Below, piece after piece: positions 63,678 through 64,000 of a stretch of 64,000 bases of DNA. The notes under the pieces are model-generated. The model did not search any database and was not told the origin of the DNA. It saw only the letters and a program-made list of their open reading frames with translations. The stretch is taken from assembly GCF_009708175.1 (NCBI RefSeq), contig NZ_WMBB01000007.1, positions 186,001 through 250,000 of the forward strand. Direction: 5' to 3'. Origin of the DNA: Nocardia aurantiaca. Its GTDB lineage: Bacteria > Actinomycetota > Actinomycetes > Mycobacteriales > Mycobacteriaceae. The position numbers were made by a program, and so were the translations under genes. How positions within the stretch are numbered: the stretch's first letter is position 1; the number at the start of each line of letters is the position of its first letter.

Positions 63678-64000
63678 ATGGACCACCTGGAAACCCGGCT
63701 CGCCCTACGGGAGCTGATCGAGCGCTACGCGTCGTATGCCGATCGCCGCCGCGACGCGGATATTGCCGAACTGTTCACCGAGGACGGCACATTGGTCATC
63801 GAGCGGGGTGGCGAGCAGCCCACCAGCACGATGCGGGGCCGCGCCGAGATCGAAGCGGCCATGAAGCCGCTCGACCGCTATCGCGTCACCCAGCACGTGG
63901 TCGCCAATCAGCTGCTCGACTTCTCCGGCGATACGGTGCGGGGCGAAACCTATTGCACCGCTTCCCATGTCTACGACGACGCCAACGGCCCCCGGGTCCT
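63678..64000 (+). CDS. NTF2-like / SnoaL-type protein (3' end beyond window)
   Basis: The visible 107 residues start MDHLETRLALRELIERYASY followed by ADIAELFTEDGTLVIERGG, MRGRAEIEAAMKPLDRYRVT, QHVVANQLLDFSG and TYCTASHVYDD. This is the SnoaL_4 layout with a His-Asp pair in the cavity. A GAGGAG Shine-Dalgarno precedes the ATG. It is divergent from the pyrimidine operon. Function unknown. Confidence 0.78.
   Translation, partial: MDHLETRLALRELIERYASYADRRRDADIAELFTEDGTLVIERGGEQPTSTMRGRAEIEAAMKPLDRYRVTQHVVANQLLDFSGDTVRGETYCTASHVYDDANGPRV

Overview
The window is high-GC DNA dense in oxidoreductases, F420/PPOX/DDN-fold proteins and TetR regulators. It carries a complete Pup-proteasome substrate-tagging locus (dop, pup, prcB, prcA, pafA, pafB, pafC) beside tatA-tatC-helY, and a cobL / SDR / F420-biliverdin-reductase / pepE / exonuclease order that matches mycobacteria. 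Together these indicate a mycolic-acid actinomycete. Nocardia or a close relative fits best, but the species cannot be fixed from the sequence alone. No rRNA, intact tRNA, CRISPR array or insertion sequence was seen.

Region 1 (1-16,200) is a catabolic island. Leftward genes encode a DapB-like dehydrogenase, a Rieske oxygenase, two aldehyde dehydrogenases, two SDR/3-HIBDH-type dehydrogenases, a KstD-like flavoprotein, a CMD protein and an LLM oxidoreductase. Rightward genes form a tight P450 / SDR / ferredoxin / NTF2-like / unknown / FadD19-like operon. Three copies of the 16-bp near-palindrome CTGGACAnnTGTyyGG lie in front of the two aldehyde dehydrogenases and the P450, suggesting one regulon. 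The substrate is probably a hydrophobic, terpenoid- or sterol-like acid, which is an inference.

Region 2 (16,200-25,700) is a mosaic. It holds a CYP154/CYP157-type P450 pair with no conservon genes, an intact SigK/RskA pair facing a decayed sigma/anti-sigma relic, a polyprenyl synthetase, a beta-carbonic anhydrase, a two-gene Fluc fluoride channel, and relics of an alcohol dehydrogenase, a DDN-type protein and an alpha/beta hydrolase.

Region 3 (25,700-45,000) is the conserved core: cobL, SDR, biliverdin reductase, pepE, exonuclease, DUF4333 protein, helY, tatC, tatA, panE-like, pafC, pafB, pafA, prcA, prcB, pup and dop. Hairpins separate dop, pup-prcBA, pafA and pafBC into distinct units. 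The proteasomal ATPase gene (mpa/arc) is not in the window.

Region 4 (45,000-56,100) has a 5'-truncated DUF418 relic, two TetR genes, a nitroreductase-family gene with two TetR-type operators, an ArsC-like gene, a TPR-like protein, and a HelR/HelD helicase preceded by a perfect rifamycin-associated element. It continues with glnA, two more DDN-family genes, a Nudix hydrolase, and an unannotated 32-residue ORF downstream of a perfect CRP-type site.

Region 5 (56,200-63,350) is a seven-gene leftward operon: beta-ureidopropionase, dihydropyrimidinase, an LLM oxidoreductase and a four-gene NMT1/Thi5-type ABC importer. It looks like an uptake and reductive pyrimidine (or hydantoin) catabolism unit. 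A partial NTF2-like gene ends the window.
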